A DNA stretch of 64,000 bases from Alcaligenes ammonioxydans (GCF_019343455.1 NZ_CP049362.1:2232001-2296000); one strand, 5' to 3'. Positions 9,864 to 19,443 are shown, numbered from the stretch's first letter. The notes: generated by a model not told the origin, from the letters alone. Program-made: numbers and translations.

Positions 9864-11036
9864 TTAGACTGCAGGGACCACACCCGGTGTTTTGCTGCGA
9901 CCATTCAACATATAGTCCATCAGTTCGCGCACAGACTTCATGGCCTTGCCGAAAGGCAAGGCCTCTGAACTGCGAAAGAACAGACCCCGCTGTACATCGC
10001 CTTTCAAGGCATACGCCAATTGACGGTCAATGCAAAACTGTCCATGACGCTGCACACCGTCGCGCAAACCGCAATGAGCCAGGCAGTCAAAGCCTTCGGT
10101 GCACGGCCGTTCGCGAGCCACCGATTGCAGTTTTTTCTCTTTGTGCAAATAAGCGTCCAGCCACGGTGTACGCACGGCACGAGCCGGCAATCCGGCCACG
10201 CTCATGAAGGTCACGATGTCTTTGGCTTCCGCATCCAGCAAAACACGCTTGAAATTCTCGTGGGCATCGCCTTCCTCGGTCACCGCAAACGCCGTCCCCA
10301 TTTGCACGCCATCCGCCCCCCAATCCATAAGCTGGCGCAACTGTTCAGGACGGTGAATCCCACCGGCAGCGATCAAAGGGATGCGCTCGGACTCCAGGCC
10401 CAACTCTCGGAATAAGGCACGACATCCCTCCAGCACGCGCTGAAACGCATATTCCGGTTTATTCAGAGACTGATCATCGGCTGCGCCCAGATGGCCAGCC
10501 GCATACCGGGGATTCTCCAGAACAACGGCATCGGGCAATCGCTTGCGACGCAGCCATTTCTTTACAAGCAAGGTGACGCCGCGCACGTCGGACAGAATGG
10601 GGATGAGCGCGACCTTGGGATGGTCCTGCACCAGTTCGGGCAAGTCCAGCGGCAGACCGGCACCCACTACCACGGCATCCGCACCGCTCTCGCACGACTG
10701 GCGCACATACTCGGGATACTGCGAAACCGCCTTCATGATGTTGACGGCGATGCCGCCATTGCCGCCCGAGCGCTCTCGGGCAAGATTGATTTCACGATCC
10801 AGCGCCTGCAAATTGGCCGCATCGACCACACCTTTTTCGACTTCACCCTGAGTGCTGTCCATCAGGTCTTCGTGATGACGCCGTAAATCCACGCTGGAGA
10901 TGGTTCCCAGCCCGCCCAGTGCAGCCACAGTGCCGGCCAGTCGGGACGCCGATATACCGACTCCCATGCCGCCTTGGACAATAGGCAAAAGCAGTTTTCC
11001 CTTCAGGGACATGAGACGTAAATCCGTCTTTAGCAC
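9864..11036 (-). CDS. NAD(P)H-dependent flavin oxidoreductase, nitronate monooxygenase family
   Basis: 390 residues; the first codon at 11036 is GTG, with AAGG about ten bases upstream; an ATG at 11012 is an alternative. TIM-barrel FMN protein: PIVQGGMGVGISASRLAG at the N-terminus, the glycine-rich family motif AAGHLGA, and the phosphate-binding strand IPLIAAGGIHRPEQL followed by DGVQMGTAF. Relatives oxidise alkyl nitronates or act as FabK-like enoyl reductases, so the substrate is open. The C-terminal part carries four cysteines spaced C-x5-C-x3-C-x12-C, unusual for a simple nitronate monooxygenase. It reads in the same direction as hemN but is separated from it by a terminator. Confidence 0.82.
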   Translation of the reverse strand: MLKTDLRLMSLKGKLLLPIVQGGMGVGISASRLAGTVAALGGLGTISSVDLRRHHEDLMDSTQGEVEKGVVDAANLQALDREINLARERSGGNGGIAVNIMKAVSQYPEYVRQSCESGADAVVVGAGLPLDLPELVQDHPKVALIPILSDVRGVTLLVKKWLRRKRLPDAVVLENPRYAAGHLGAADDQSLNKPEYAFQRVLEGCRALFRELGLESERIPLIAAGGIHRPEQLRQLMDWGADGVQMGTAFAVTEEGDAHENFKRVLLDAEAKDIVTFMSVAGLPARAVRTPWLDAYLHKEKKLQSVARERPCTEGFDCLAHCGLRDGVQRHGQFCIDRQLAYALKGDVQRGLFFRSSEALPFGKAMKSVRELMDYMLNGRSKTPGVVPAV

Positions 11037-11100
11037 GATGTAAATACCTTAGGTTGATGCAAGAACCTGCCGGCCACGTCGGGACCAGAAACAGGGCAAT

Positions 11101-11130
11101 AAAAAGGTGGCCGTCTTTGACAACGGCCAC
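11101..11130 (-). terminator. Rho-independent terminator of hemN
   Basis: On the minus strand an 8-bp stem (arms 11107-11114 and 11123-11130, GTGGCCGT with ACGGCCAC) is followed by five T. It begins five bases after the hemN stop. Confidence 0.85.
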
Positions 11131-11134
11131 GGTG

Positions 11135-12556
11135 TTAAATCAGGCGGGAATAGCGTGCGCCGCTTTCCTGGCTCAAGTACTTGTCAAACACCATGCTGTA
11201 GGCGCGCACAAACAAACGGCCCTTGGGCAAGACCTGAATGGACTGAGAGTCGACGGTCAGCAAGCCCGCTTGCGCATAGCTGCTGAGCTCTTGCAGCTCA
11301 GCGGAAAAGTAACTGGCAAAATCGATGCCGTAACGCGCTTCCAGACGCGCAATCGGTACGGGCATGCTGCACATCAAGTGCATGATGACTTCGGCGCGCA
11401 GGCGATCGTCCTGCTGCATCACAATCCCACGCTCGATGGGCAAACGCCCCTGGTCAATTTCGGCGTAGTAATTGCGCAGACTGCGGGCATTTTGCACATG
11501 CATCGTCCCCACTTGCCCAATGGACGAAACGCCAAAGGACACCAAATCACAGGCTGACCGCGTGGTGTAACCCTGGAAATTGCGGTGCAAGCTGCCATCC
11601 AGGCGGGCCAGATTCAACTCGTCGTTGGGCAGTGCAAAATGATCCAGACCGATATAGACATAACCCGCATCCAGCAGGCGCTGCGAGGACATCAGGAACA
11701 GTTGTAGACGCTGGTCGGCATCGGGCAACTGTTCTTCGTTAATTAAACGCTGAGCCTTAAAGCGAGTGGGAAGATGCGCATAGTTGTACAAGGCAATCCG
11801 ATCCGGCCTCAGCTGCACCAGTAAATCAATGGTGGATGCAAAGCTCTCCAGGGTCTGCAAGGGCAGACCGTAAATCAGATCCGTATTGATGGACTGGAAG
11901 CCAGCGGCCCGGCCTTGCTCGATGGCACGTTCGACCATCTCGAAAGGCTGGATACGGTTAATGGCTTTTTGCACATTGGGGTCAAAGTCCTGAACCCCAA
12001 AGCTGGTACGGTTAAAGCCCAGAGCCGCCAAGTTCTGGAGTGTGTCGTCGGACAGGGTGCGTGGATCGATCTCGATGCCCAGCTCAGCATCGGCCGTGAA
12101 CATGAACTGCTCCTTGAGCTTGGTCATCAGCCGGATGAGTTGTTCATTGTCCAGGAAAGTGGGCGAGCCGCCGCCCAGGTGAAGTTGCTCGGTGCGTCTG
12201 TCCTCCCCCATATACTGGGTGACCATATCGATCTCGCGCAGCAGGTAATCCAGATACTGCTCGCTCTTGCTGCGATCTTGAGTGATGATCTTGTTGCAGG
12301 CACAGAAATAGCAGAGCGACTGGCAGAACGGGATATGCACGTAAACCGACAAGGGGGGATTGCTGCTGCTTAGGGCGCGCCGCGACAGCTCATGAATGTA
12401 GGGCTGTGCGGGGAAATCCTGAAAAAAACGGTCTGCGGTAGGGTAGGAGGTATAGCGCGGTCCGGAACGATCAAAGCGCCGAATCAAGGCTTCCGAGATC
12501 TCGATATCCTGTGTGGTCGGGGCGCTGGCGTCCGATGCTTCCAAGGTTTGCGGCAT
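11135..12556 (-). CDS. hemN: Oxygen-independent coproporphyrinogen III oxidase
   Basis: 473 residues from ATG 12556, chosen because GGAGGA precedes it; the frame is open further to 12649 without such a signal. Radical SAM enzyme that decarboxylates coproporphyrinogen III to protoporphyrinogen IX when oxygen is absent, in the cytoplasm. The 4Fe-4S/SAM motif PFCQSLCYFCACNK gives C78, C82, C85 and the extra HemN cysteine C87. GGGSPT, the N-terminal RYTSYPTADRF and the C-terminal HemN domain are all present. Transcription is probably raised in anoxia through the FNR/ANR-type box at 12630-12643. This fits an organism that also carries heme d1 genes in the same window. Confidence 0.96.
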   Translation of the reverse strand: MPQTLEASDASAPTTQDIEISEALIRRFDRSGPRYTSYPTADRFFQDFPAQPYIHELSRRALSSSNPPLSVYVHIPFCQSLCYFCACNKIITQDRSKSEQYLDYLLREIDMVTQYMGEDRRTEQLHLGGGSPTFLDNEQLIRLMTKLKEQFMFTADAELGIEIDPRTLSDDTLQNLAALGFNRTSFGVQDFDPNVQKAINRIQPFEMVERAIEQGRAAGFQSINTDLIYGLPLQTLESFASTIDLLVQLRPDRIALYNYAHLPTRFKAQRLINEEQLPDADQRLQLFLMSSQRLLDAGYVYIGLDHFALPNDELNLARLDGSLHRNFQGYTTRSACDLVSFGVSSIGQVGTMHVQNARSLRNYYAEIDQGRLPIERGIVMQQDDRLRAEVIMHLMCSMPVPIARLEARYGIDFASYFSAELQELSSYAQAGLLTVDSQSIQVLPKGRLFVRAYSMVFDKYLSQESGARYSRLI

Positions 12557-12629
12557 AGAGGGTCCTCCTGCAAAAGACCGATTTCTTCTAGTCAAGCATT
12601 CATTGTGAGAGAAAATCGCGGGTACACGC

Positions 12630-12643
12630 TTGACCTGCATCAA
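12630..12643 (-). promoter_or_regulatory. FNR/ANR-type box upstream of hemN
   Basis: TTGACCTGCATCAA matches the FNR/ANR consensus TTGAT-N4-ATCAA at nine of ten specified positions. Its centre is about 80 bases upstream of the hemN ATG, compatible with an activator site at a class II promoter. Anaerobic activation of hemN by FNR/ANR is established in proteobacteria. Confidence 0.8.
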
Positions 12644-12752
12644 GGCCACAAGAACTAAAAAAACGCTTTTTTTATGACTGTTGGGCTGAAATTAGCTTCA
12701 TATATCGTATTATTAAGCGCTAGCCGCCTAAATTACTGCCTGTTGGAGCCAG

Positions 12753-15680
12753 ATGTATTTGCTCGTGATCCTAGCACTGCCGTTTATCGGCAGCTTGCTA
12801 TCTTCCCTGATGCCCGCGAACTCTCGCAAACTCCAAGCATCTCTTGCCGGCGCTGTCGCCGTTACCTGCGCCCTACTGACCCTCTACGCCTATCCGGACA
12901 TCGCTCGCGGAGAGGTGCTCGAGTCCTCCCGTTCCTGGATTCCAGCCCACGGCCTGACCTTCAAGTTGCGCATGGATGGTTATGCCTGGCTCTTTAGCAT
13001 CATCATCACGGCCATGGGGGCGCTGATTGCCCTGTATGCGCACTATTACCTGTCTGCCCAGGACCCGGTACGACGCTTTTTTTCCTTTTTGCAGGCCTTC
13101 ATGGGTTCCATGCTGGGGGTCGTGCTGTCGGGCAACCTTATCCAGATGGTCGTGTTCTGGGAGCTGACCAGCCTGTCCTCGTTCATGCTGATTGCCTATT
13201 GGTATCACCGCATGGACGCACGCCGGGGCGCCCGCATGTCGCTCATCATCACCGGCACCGGAGGCTTCTGTTTGCTGGCAGGCGTGCTCATGCTCGGCCA
13301 GGCCGCAGGCAGCTACGATCTGAGCGTGGTACTGGAGTCGGGCGAGCAGATTCGCAATCATCCCTGGTATACCGGGATGCTGATCCTGATTGCTCTGGGC
13401 GCCCTGAGCAAAAGCGCCCAGTTTCCCTTTCATATCTGGTTGCCTCACGCCATGGCAGCCCCCACTCCCGTCTCGGCGTATTTGCACTCGGCCACCATGG
13501 TCAAAGCCGGCGTATTCTTACTGGCCCGTCTGTGGCCGGTGCTGTCGGGCACCACGGAATGGGCAGTCATTATTGGCGGTGCCGGCTTGTGCTCCCTGAC
13601 ACTGGGAGCTTACGTGGCCATGTTCCAGCGTGACATGAAAGGGGTTCTGGCCTACTCCACCATCAGTCACCTGGGCCTGATTACCTTGCTGCTTGGCCTG
13701 AGCAGCCCCCTTGCCCTGGTTGCTGCGGTCTTTCACATGATGAACCATGCCACCTTCAAGGCCTCTTTGTTCATGGCGGCCGGCATTGTGGATCACGAAA
13801 CTGGTACCCGAAACCTGAACCGCTTGTCCGGGCTGCGCCATGCCATGCCCCTGACAGCCACACTGGCAACCGTTGCAGCCGCTTCCATGGCCGGGGTCCC
13901 ACTGCTGAACGGTTTCATTTCCAAAGAAATGTTCTTTGCCGAAACTGTTTTGGCCAGCAACGGCAATACCTGGGAATACGCTTTGCCGGTGGTAGCCGTC
14001 ATTGCCGGCTCCTTTAGCGTGGCGTACTCCTTGCGCTTCATTGCACAGGTATTTTTTGGCCCCGTCGCCAAGGATCTGCCCCGCGAGCCCCATGAGCCAC
14101 CCCGCCGGATGCTCATACCCAGCGCCATTCTGGTGCTGACCTGCCTTCTGGTGGGCATTATGCCAAGCCTGACCTTCGGGCCCTTCCTGCATACTGCTGC
14201 CAGCGCTATTTTGGGCAGTGAAATGCCTCAGTACGACCTGGCCCTGTGGCATGGGTTCAATCTGCCCTTGGTCATGAGTCTGGTGGCAACGGTCATGGGC
14301 GTGATTTTGGTCCTTATCATCAACCGCTTCTATAAGAACCGCCAAGGGCGCACCCCGCTGCTGACACGCGCCGATGGCCGCCGCTTTTTCGAGCTGGCCA
14401 TGGAGTACCTGGAAGTGGCAGCCAACTGGGCGGTGGGCAAACTGTATTCGCCGCGTCTGCAGCGCCAGATCTTGTTGATTATCGTCGTGACGATCAGTGT
14501 GGCGGCCCTGCCGCTGGCTCGCGGCAACTGGTTCAAATCCACTATCTTCACCCCGATTGATCCGTTCTTCGCCCTGATGTGGGTGGTCGGCATCGCCTGC
14601 GCCATCGGCGCGGCGCGTCAGGCCAAATTCCATCGCCCGGCTTCCCTGCTCCTTTCAGGCGGCGCCGGTCTGGTGACCAGCCTGACCTTTGCCTGGCTCT
14701 CGGCGCCCGACCTGGCCTTGACGCAATTGGCCGTGGAAGTCGTCACTGTCGTGCTGATCCTGCTGGGCCTGCGCTGGCTGCCACAACGTGTCAGCGACAT
14801 GCCGGGCGCTCAGGACAACAGTGGACGTGCCCTGTTGCGCCGCAGTCGCGACTTGATCATTGCCATTCTGGCCGGCGGCGGGATCGCCGCCCTGGCCTAC
14901 GCCATGATGACCCGCCCCCACCCCAGCGGAATTTCGCCCTTCTTTATCGAGAAGGCCCTGCCCCTGGGCGGTGGCGCAAATGTGGTCAATGTGATTTTGG
15001 TTGATTTCCGAGGCTTTGATACCTTTGGCGAAATCGTCGTACTGGGTATTGTGGCGCTGACCGTCTTTGCGCTGCTGCGACGCTTCCGGCCCCCCATCGA
15101 GGCCATCGCTCAGCCGCTGGCCCGTCGTCAGAACGTCAAAGACAGCCGTGAAGCCGTTTTTGTTGAGCCCGACCCCAAAACACCTCTGCCCGAGGGCATC
15201 ATGCAGATCCCAGCCGTGTTGCTGCGATTGCTGCTGCCCATCTCCACCCTGATTGCCCTGTATTTCCTGCTGCGGGGTCACAACCTGCCCGGCGGCGGCT
15301 TTGTGGGCGGCTTGATTATGGCTACTGGCATCATCTTGCAATACATGGTCAGTGGCGTGGTATGGATGGAATCGCGCCCCTTGATTCAGCCTCAAACCTG
15401 GATTGGTCTGGGTCTGCTGACTGCTGGCGTAGCCGCCATGCTGGTGTGGGTCTTTAACAAGCCCTTTTTGTCTGCCCAAAGCTGGGATCTGCACCTGCCC
15501 CTGATCGGCGAGGTACATACCTCCAGTGCGCTGATCTTCGATATTGGCGTATTCATGCTGGTGATTGGTTCAACCATCCTGATTCTGATCGCGCTGGCCC
15601 ACCAGTCATTACGTTTTTATCGCAAACTGCCGTCGCTGCAATCCGCCTCGAACGCTGCATCCGGGATGGAGAATAAATAA
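12753..15680 (+). CDS. mrpA: Mrp cation/proton antiporter subunit A, fused A/B type
   Basis: 975 residues, many membrane helices. The N-terminal two thirds is the NuoL/ND5-like antiporter core, with the quinone oxidoreductase-family motif around GALSKSAQFPFHIWLPHAMAAPTPVSAYLHSATMVKAG split across helices. The last about 150 residues (LLLPISTLIALYFLLRGHNLPGGGF) correspond to subunit B, so no separate mrpB is needed. This AB fusion is typical of proteobacterial Pha/Mnh systems. GGAG lies about seven bases before the ATG. It overlaps mrpC by one base (TAATG). With MrpC-G it forms a hetero-oligomeric Na+(or K+)/H+ antiporter in the inner membrane. Confidence 0.95.
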   Translation: MYLLVILALPFIGSLLSSLMPANSRKLQASLAGAVAVTCALLTLYAYPDIARGEVLESSRSWIPAHGLTFKLRMDGYAWLFSIIITAMGALIALYAHYYLSAQDPVRRFFSFLQAFMGSMLGVVLSGNLIQMVVFWELTSLSSFMLIAYWYHRMDARRGARMSLIITGTGGFCLLAGVLMLGQAAGSYDLSVVLESGEQIRNHPWYTGMLILIALGALSKSAQFPFHIWLPHAMAAPTPVSAYLHSATMVKAGVFLLARLWPVLSGTTEWAVIIGGAGLCSLTLGAYVAMFQRDMKGVLAYSTISHLGLITLLLGLSSPLALVAAVFHMMNHATFKASLFMAAGIVDHETGTRNLNRLSGLRHAMPLTATLATVAAASMAGVPLLNGFISKEMFFAETVLASNGNTWEYALPVVAVIAGSFSVAYSLRFIAQVFFGPVAKDLPREPHEPPRRMLIPSAILVLTCLLVGIMPSLTFGPFLHTAASAILGSEMPQYDLALWHGFNLPLVMSLVATVMGVILVLIINRFYKNRQGRTPLLTRADGRRFFELAMEYLEVAANWAVGKLYSPRLQRQILLIIVVTISVAALPLARGNWFKSTIFTPIDPFFALMWVVGIACAIGAARQAKFHRPASLLLSGGAGLVTSLTFAWLSAPDLALTQLAVEVVTVVLILLGLRWLPQRVSDMPGAQDNSGRALLRRSRDLIIAILAGGGIAALAYAMMTRPHPSGISPFFIEKALPLGGGANVVNVILVDFRGFDTFGEIVVLGIVALTVFALLRRFRPPIEAIAQPLARRQNVKDSREAVFVEPDPKTPLPEGIMQIPAVLLRLLLPISTLIALYFLLRGHNLPGGGFVGGLIMATGIILQYMVSGVVWMESRPLIQPQTWIGLGLLTAGVAAMLVWVFNKPFLSAQSWDLHLPLIGEVHTSSALIFDIGVFMLVIGSTILILIALAHQSLRFYRKLPSLQSASNAASGMENK

Positions 15681-16021
15681 TGGAAATCGTGCTTTCAATT
15701 GCGATTGGTGCCCTGGCGGGCTCGGGCGTGTGGCTCTTGCTGCGCCCGCGTACCTTTCAGGTCATCATGGGACTGGCCCTGGTCTCTTACGCCGTCAACC
15801 TGTTCATTTTCAGCATGGGACGACTCACCATCAGTGCCGCGCCCGTTATTAACAGCAGTGAGCTGGGTGCCAGCTATGCCGATCCCTTGCCGCAAGCCCT
15901 GGTACTGACGGCTATTGTGATCGGCTTTGCCACCACGGCCTTGTTTCTGGTTGTTATTTTGGCCAACCGCGGCCTGAGCGGCACCGACCACGTTGATGGC
16001 CGCGAGGAAGACGACCTGTGA
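15680..16021 (+). CDS. mrpC: Mrp antiporter subunit C (NuoK-like)
   Basis: 113 residues, about three helices, homologous to NuoK of complex I. Features include GSGVWLLLRPRTFQVIMGLALVS at the N-terminus and DPLPQALVLTAIVIGFATTA, the conserved NuoK/MrpC segment. Its ATG overlaps the mrpA stop and its stop overlaps the mrpD start, which indicates translational coupling. Membrane subunit of the antiporter. Confidence 0.95.
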   Translation: MEIVLSIAIGALAGSGVWLLLRPRTFQVIMGLALVSYAVNLFIFSMGRLTISAAPVINSSELGASYADPLPQALVLTAIVIGFATTALFLVVILANRGLSGTDHVDGREEDDL

Positions 16022-17652
16022 GTCTGCTCAATCAACACCTGCCCGTATTGCCCGTCGCCATTCCCATGATGGCCGCGGCCCTGATGGTGATGCTGCGCGA
16101 CAAGCGCCGTCACTACAAACTGCTGATCGCCTTTGCCTCCTTGCTGGCCCAGTTGTTGTGTGCCGTCTATCTGCTCTTGCTGGCCGATGGGACGCTGGCA
16201 CCCATTTGGCCGCAATCGGTCGGGGTGTACCTGCTCGGTGACTGGCCCGCCCCCTTCGGGATTGTGCTGGTCGTAGACCGGCTGGCAGCCTTTTTGCTGG
16301 TGCTCACCAATGTACTGGCGTTTTGCTGCTGGTTCTATTCGCTGGCACGTTGGGATCGCGTAGGGGTCCATTTCCATTCTTTGTTCCAGCTACTGCTGAT
16401 GGGGCTGAACGGTGCCTTCCTGACGGGGGATCTGTTTAACCTGTTTGTGTTCTTCGAGGTGTTGCTGGCGGCATCGTATGGGCTGATGTTGCACGGATCA
16501 GGCGCGGCGCGTGTCAGTGCCGGCCTGCACTACATCGCCGTCAATCTGATTTCCTCGTTCCTGCTACTGATCGCCATTGCGCTGGTGTATGGCGTCACGG
16601 GCACCTTGAACATGGCAGACCTGGCCTTGCGCGCCGGCTCCATGCCGGATTCGGACCGCCTGGTATTTGAGGCAGCCCTGGCCATCCTGGGCATTGCCTT
16701 CCTGATCAAGGCGGCCGCCTGGCCTCTGAACCTGTGGTTACCCAACGCCTATGGCAATGCCTGCGCACCGGTCGCCGCCATGTTTGCCATCATGACCAAG
16801 GTAGGCATATACGCCTTGCTGCGTATCGGCTCCTTGCTCCTGCCCACGGGTGCTCCTGCGGCCTTCGGCGTAGCATGGATGTTCCCTGCCGGAATTGCCA
16901 CCCTGGCGTTTGGGGCTATCGGTGTCATAGCGGCCCAACAACCCGAACGCCTGGCCAGCTATTGCATCATCGTGTCCTCGGGCACCTTGCTGGCGGCACT
17001 GGGCATGCCCGGCGTGATTCTGACAGGTCCCGCCCTGTACTACATGCTCAGCAGCGTGCTGGCGCTGGGCGCGTTTTTCCTGTTGCTGGAACTGGTCAGC
17101 CGCACCAAACCCTTTGGCGCCGATCTACTGGCTGTCAGCCAGGAAGTCTTTGATCTGGATGACCCTGAATCCGAAGACCATAGCGATGATGTGGTCGGCG
17201 TCGCCATCCCCGGCGTGATGGTTTTTCTAGGCATGTCCTTTATTGCCTGCGCCTTGCTGATTGTCGGCCTGCCTCCCCTGTCCGGTTTTGTGGCCAAGCT
17301 GTCCTTGCTGACGGCCGCACTCAAGGCTTCGGGCCAATCACCGGAACCCCTGAACGCCTGGATTCTGACCGCCGCGGTCCTGATTTCAGGAGTGGCCGGT
17401 TTGATCGCCATGGTGCGGGTGGGCATTCGTCTGTTCTGGAGCAATAGCTCACTGACCATCCCTCGTCTGAAATTGATCGAGGCAGCGCCAATTGCCAGCA
17501 TTATTGTCGCCTGCGGGATTCTGAGCTGGTATGCCGGCCCCATCACCACGTACCTGGAACAGACTGCTCAGCAACTGGATGAACCACGTATTTATATTGG
17601 TTCAGTCCTGCGACAAAACCCTGTGCGCTCCGTTCAGGCGGAGGGACTGTGA
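16018..17652 (+). CDS. mrpD: Mrp antiporter subunit D (NuoN/M-like)
   Basis: 544 residues, NuoM/NuoN-like antiporter subunit with about 14 helices. FLIKAAAWPLNLWLPNAYGNA carries the family lysine in helix 7-8. The start is GTG at 16018, inside the mrpC stop region (CCTGTGAG). A short acidic loop (DLDDPESEDHSDD, near residue 380) is an atypically charged insertion between helices. The stop overlaps mrpE by one base. Confidence 0.94.
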   Translation: MSLLNQHLPVLPVAIPMMAAALMVMLRDKRRHYKLLIAFASLLAQLLCAVYLLLLADGTLAPIWPQSVGVYLLGDWPAPFGIVLVVDRLAAFLLVLTNVLAFCCWFYSLARWDRVGVHFHSLFQLLLMGLNGAFLTGDLFNLFVFFEVLLAASYGLMLHGSGAARVSAGLHYIAVNLISSFLLLIAIALVYGVTGTLNMADLALRAGSMPDSDRLVFEAALAILGIAFLIKAAAWPLNLWLPNAYGNACAPVAAMFAIMTKVGIYALLRIGSLLLPTGAPAAFGVAWMFPAGIATLAFGAIGVIAAQQPERLASYCIIVSSGTLLAALGMPGVILTGPALYYMLSSVLALGAFFLLLELVSRTKPFGADLLAVSQEVFDLDDPESEDHSDDVVGVAIPGVMVFLGMSFIACALLIVGLPPLSGFVAKLSLLTAALKASGQSPEPLNAWILTAAVLISGVAGLIAMVRVGIRLFWSNSSLTIPRLKLIEAAPIASIIVACGILSWYAGPITTYLEQTAQQLDEPRIYIGSVLRQNPVRSVQAEGL

Positions 17653-18137
17653 TGAGACGCTATACCAAACACCTGTTCCTGCCCTTGCTCTTGCTGGGCC
17701 TGTGGCTGCTGCTGAACGACTCGCTATCGCCAGGCTATCTGGTGCTGGGCCTGTTTCTGGCTACTGCCCTGAGTCTGGCAGCCATCCCGTTCCGGCCCGT
17801 CAAGGCCAGCATCCGTCACCCATTTCTGGCCTTAAAGCTGATTGGACAAGTTGCCTGGGACATCGTGCTGTCCAATATCGCCGTGGGCAAACTGGTCCTT
17901 AAAGGCAGCAAGGCGCCGCGTCCCGGTTTTCTGGCCATCCCCCTGCGATTGACCGATCCGCATGCTCTGGCTGCTCTGGCCTGCATCATTACCTACACGC
18001 CTGGCACGGTCTGGTCAGGGTTTGATGAGAAGACCCGCATCCTGACCTTGCACATTCTGGACCTTCAGGACGAGCAGGTATGGTTAGACACGATTCAGAA
18101 GCGCTATGAAACCCCGCTGCTGGAGATTTTCCAATGA
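17652..18137 (+). CDS. mrpE: Mrp antiporter subunit E
   Basis: 161 residues from the ATG at 17652, which shares its A with the mrpD TGA. N-terminal hydrophobic helices (FLPLLLLGLWLLLNDSLSPG) and the MrpE signature YLVLGLFLATALSLA are followed by a cytosolic part with ALAALACIITYTPGT, the family's most conserved stretch. MrpE is a peripheral helper subunit that stabilises the complex. It overlaps mrpF by four bases. Confidence 0.93.
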   Translation: MRRYTKHLFLPLLLLGLWLLLNDSLSPGYLVLGLFLATALSLAAIPFRPVKASIRHPFLALKLIGQVAWDIVLSNIAVGKLVLKGSKAPRPGFLAIPLRLTDPHALAALACIITYTPGTVWSGFDEKTRILTLHILDLQDEQVWLDTIQKRYETPLLEIFQ

Positions 18138-18415
18138 TCGATATTGTTTACTGGGCCTGTCAGTTTGCCCTGGGCTGCTTTGTTCTGGGCATGTGTTGTG
18201 CCGTCATCCGTCTGCTCAAAGGCCCATCCGCCGCTGACCGCGTACTGGCACTGGACACCATGTACATCAACGGCATGCTGGCCTTGCTGGCCCTGGGCAT
18301 CCGCTTTGATTCAACCCTGTACTTTGACATTGCCTTGCTGATTGCCCTGTTTGGCTTTGTAGGCTCCGCCGCGATGGCGAAGTTTTTGCTGCGCGCCGAG
18401 GTCATCGAACCATGA
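18134..18415 (+). CDS. mrpF: Mrp antiporter subunit F
   Basis: 93 residues and three predicted helices. RLLKGPSAADRVLALDTM matches the MrpF/PhaF signature, including the acidic residue thought to sit on the cation path. ATGA overlaps at both ends (mrpE stop and mrpG start) show tight coupling. Confidence 0.94.
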   Translation: MIDIVYWACQFALGCFVLGMCCAVIRLLKGPSAADRVLALDTMYINGMLALLALGIRFDSTLYFDIALLIALFGFVGSAAMAKFLLRAEVIEP

Positions 18416-18840
18416 CAGACACATTGTTGCCCTGGTGGCTTGCCATTCCAGTCGCCCTCTTACTGGTGCTAAGCGGCATTGTGGCCTTGATCGGCTCGGC
18501 GGGCCTGCTGCGTTTCAAGCATGTGTACTCGCGTATTCACGCCCCAACAATGGGAAATACGCTAGGAACATTTTTCATGGTACTGGCTGTGGCGATCAGC
18601 GCGAGCCATTTGATGAGCCGTCCTATTTTGCATCCACTCATCATCAGCGTGCTCCTGATCATTACCTCCCCGGTCACCGCCATTTTTTTGATGCGTGCCG
18701 CCATCAAACGTGAATATCGTCAACGTCTGGCCGAATACGGGCCCGATGAGCCCGGCTATCTGGACATGCCGCACAAAGCCCCCCTGCCCGCAGACCTCCT
18801 TCCGCCACAACCTGAGCCCCAGGAGCAAACCCGCCAGTAA
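18412..18840 (+). CDS. mrpG: Mrp antiporter subunit G
   Basis: 142 residues and three helices. GSAGLLRFKHVYSRIHAPTMG is the characteristic MrpG/PhaG segment. A Pro/Gln-rich tail (PADLLPPQPEPQEQTRQ) extends past the usual family length. Last gene of the six-gene operon 12753-18840, whose genes all overlap. The order A(B)-C-D-E-F-G matches group 1 proteobacterial systems. Confidence 0.94.
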   Translation: MTDTLLPWWLAIPVALLLVLSGIVALIGSAGLLRFKHVYSRIHAPTMGNTLGTFFMVLAVAISASHLMSRPILHPLIISVLLIITSPVTAIFLMRAAIKREYRQRLAEYGPDEPGYLDMPHKAPLPADLLPPQPEPQEQTRQ

Positions 18841-19022
18841 GGAGTTGGAAAAGTTTTATTACCCTCACTTGCAACTGCTCCACTTATACTGATAGGGGTT
18901 TACTGCGTGTCAGGGATTGCCTTATACGCAGCTGCTTTTGGGGCTTTGCGGCCTGCTCATACCTACTCGTGACAGCGCTCGCCAAGCCGGTGATTCCCTT
19001 AGCAAGTAAAGGAGTGAGATTG

Positions 19023-19400
19023 ATGAGTCTACATACACGCCCATCCCGAATCCTGAGTGCAGGCTTGCTCAGTCTAGGTTTACTGTCCTCTGCTGCCTGG
19101 GCTCAAACCCCGACCAAAGACTATCGCCACGACATCCAGCGCTGCGAGCAATTTACCGGTGAGCAGCGGACCACCTGCCGTCGTGAGGCTGGTGCCGCCT
19201 TGCAGGCCGAGCGTCAGCATAAGCTGGACAAACAGGATCACAATCTGGAGGCCAATCGTCAGGCACGGTGCCATCGTCTGCCCGCTGATCGGCAGCAAGA
19301 CTGCCTGAAAGCCATGCGCGGTCAGGACACCACTGTACGCGGCAGCGTGGAAGGTGGCGGTATCCTGCGCGAGACCACAACGGTGGTGCCCGCTCAATAA
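19023..19400 (+). CDS. Small secreted Cys-containing protein of unknown function
   Basis: 125 residues from the ATG at 19023, with AAAGGAG about ten bases upstream. The signal peptide (residues 1-24) ends in AAWAQ. The mature part is highly charged (Arg/Gln/Lys rich) with four cysteines in two blocks (RCEQFTGEQRTTC and RCHRLPADRQQDC), a symmetric C-x9-C pattern suggesting two disulfides in the periplasm. I do not recognise a named family. It is preceded by 180 bases without a gene and followed by a shared terminator. Confidence 0.8.
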   Translation: MSLHTRPSRILSAGLLSLGLLSSAAWAQTPTKDYRHDIQRCEQFTGEQRTTCRREAGAALQAERQHKLDKQDHNLEANRQARCHRLPADRQQDCLKAMRGQDTTVRGSVEGGGILRETTTVVPAQ

Positions 19401-19443
19401 ACCTTCGCGGACACACTTTTGCCTGCGCAGGCTGGCTGTTAAA

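Noticed and set aside
14655..15518. Minus-strand open frame antisense to mrpA
   Set aside because: Gln/His-rich translation with no family; mrpA is strongly supported.
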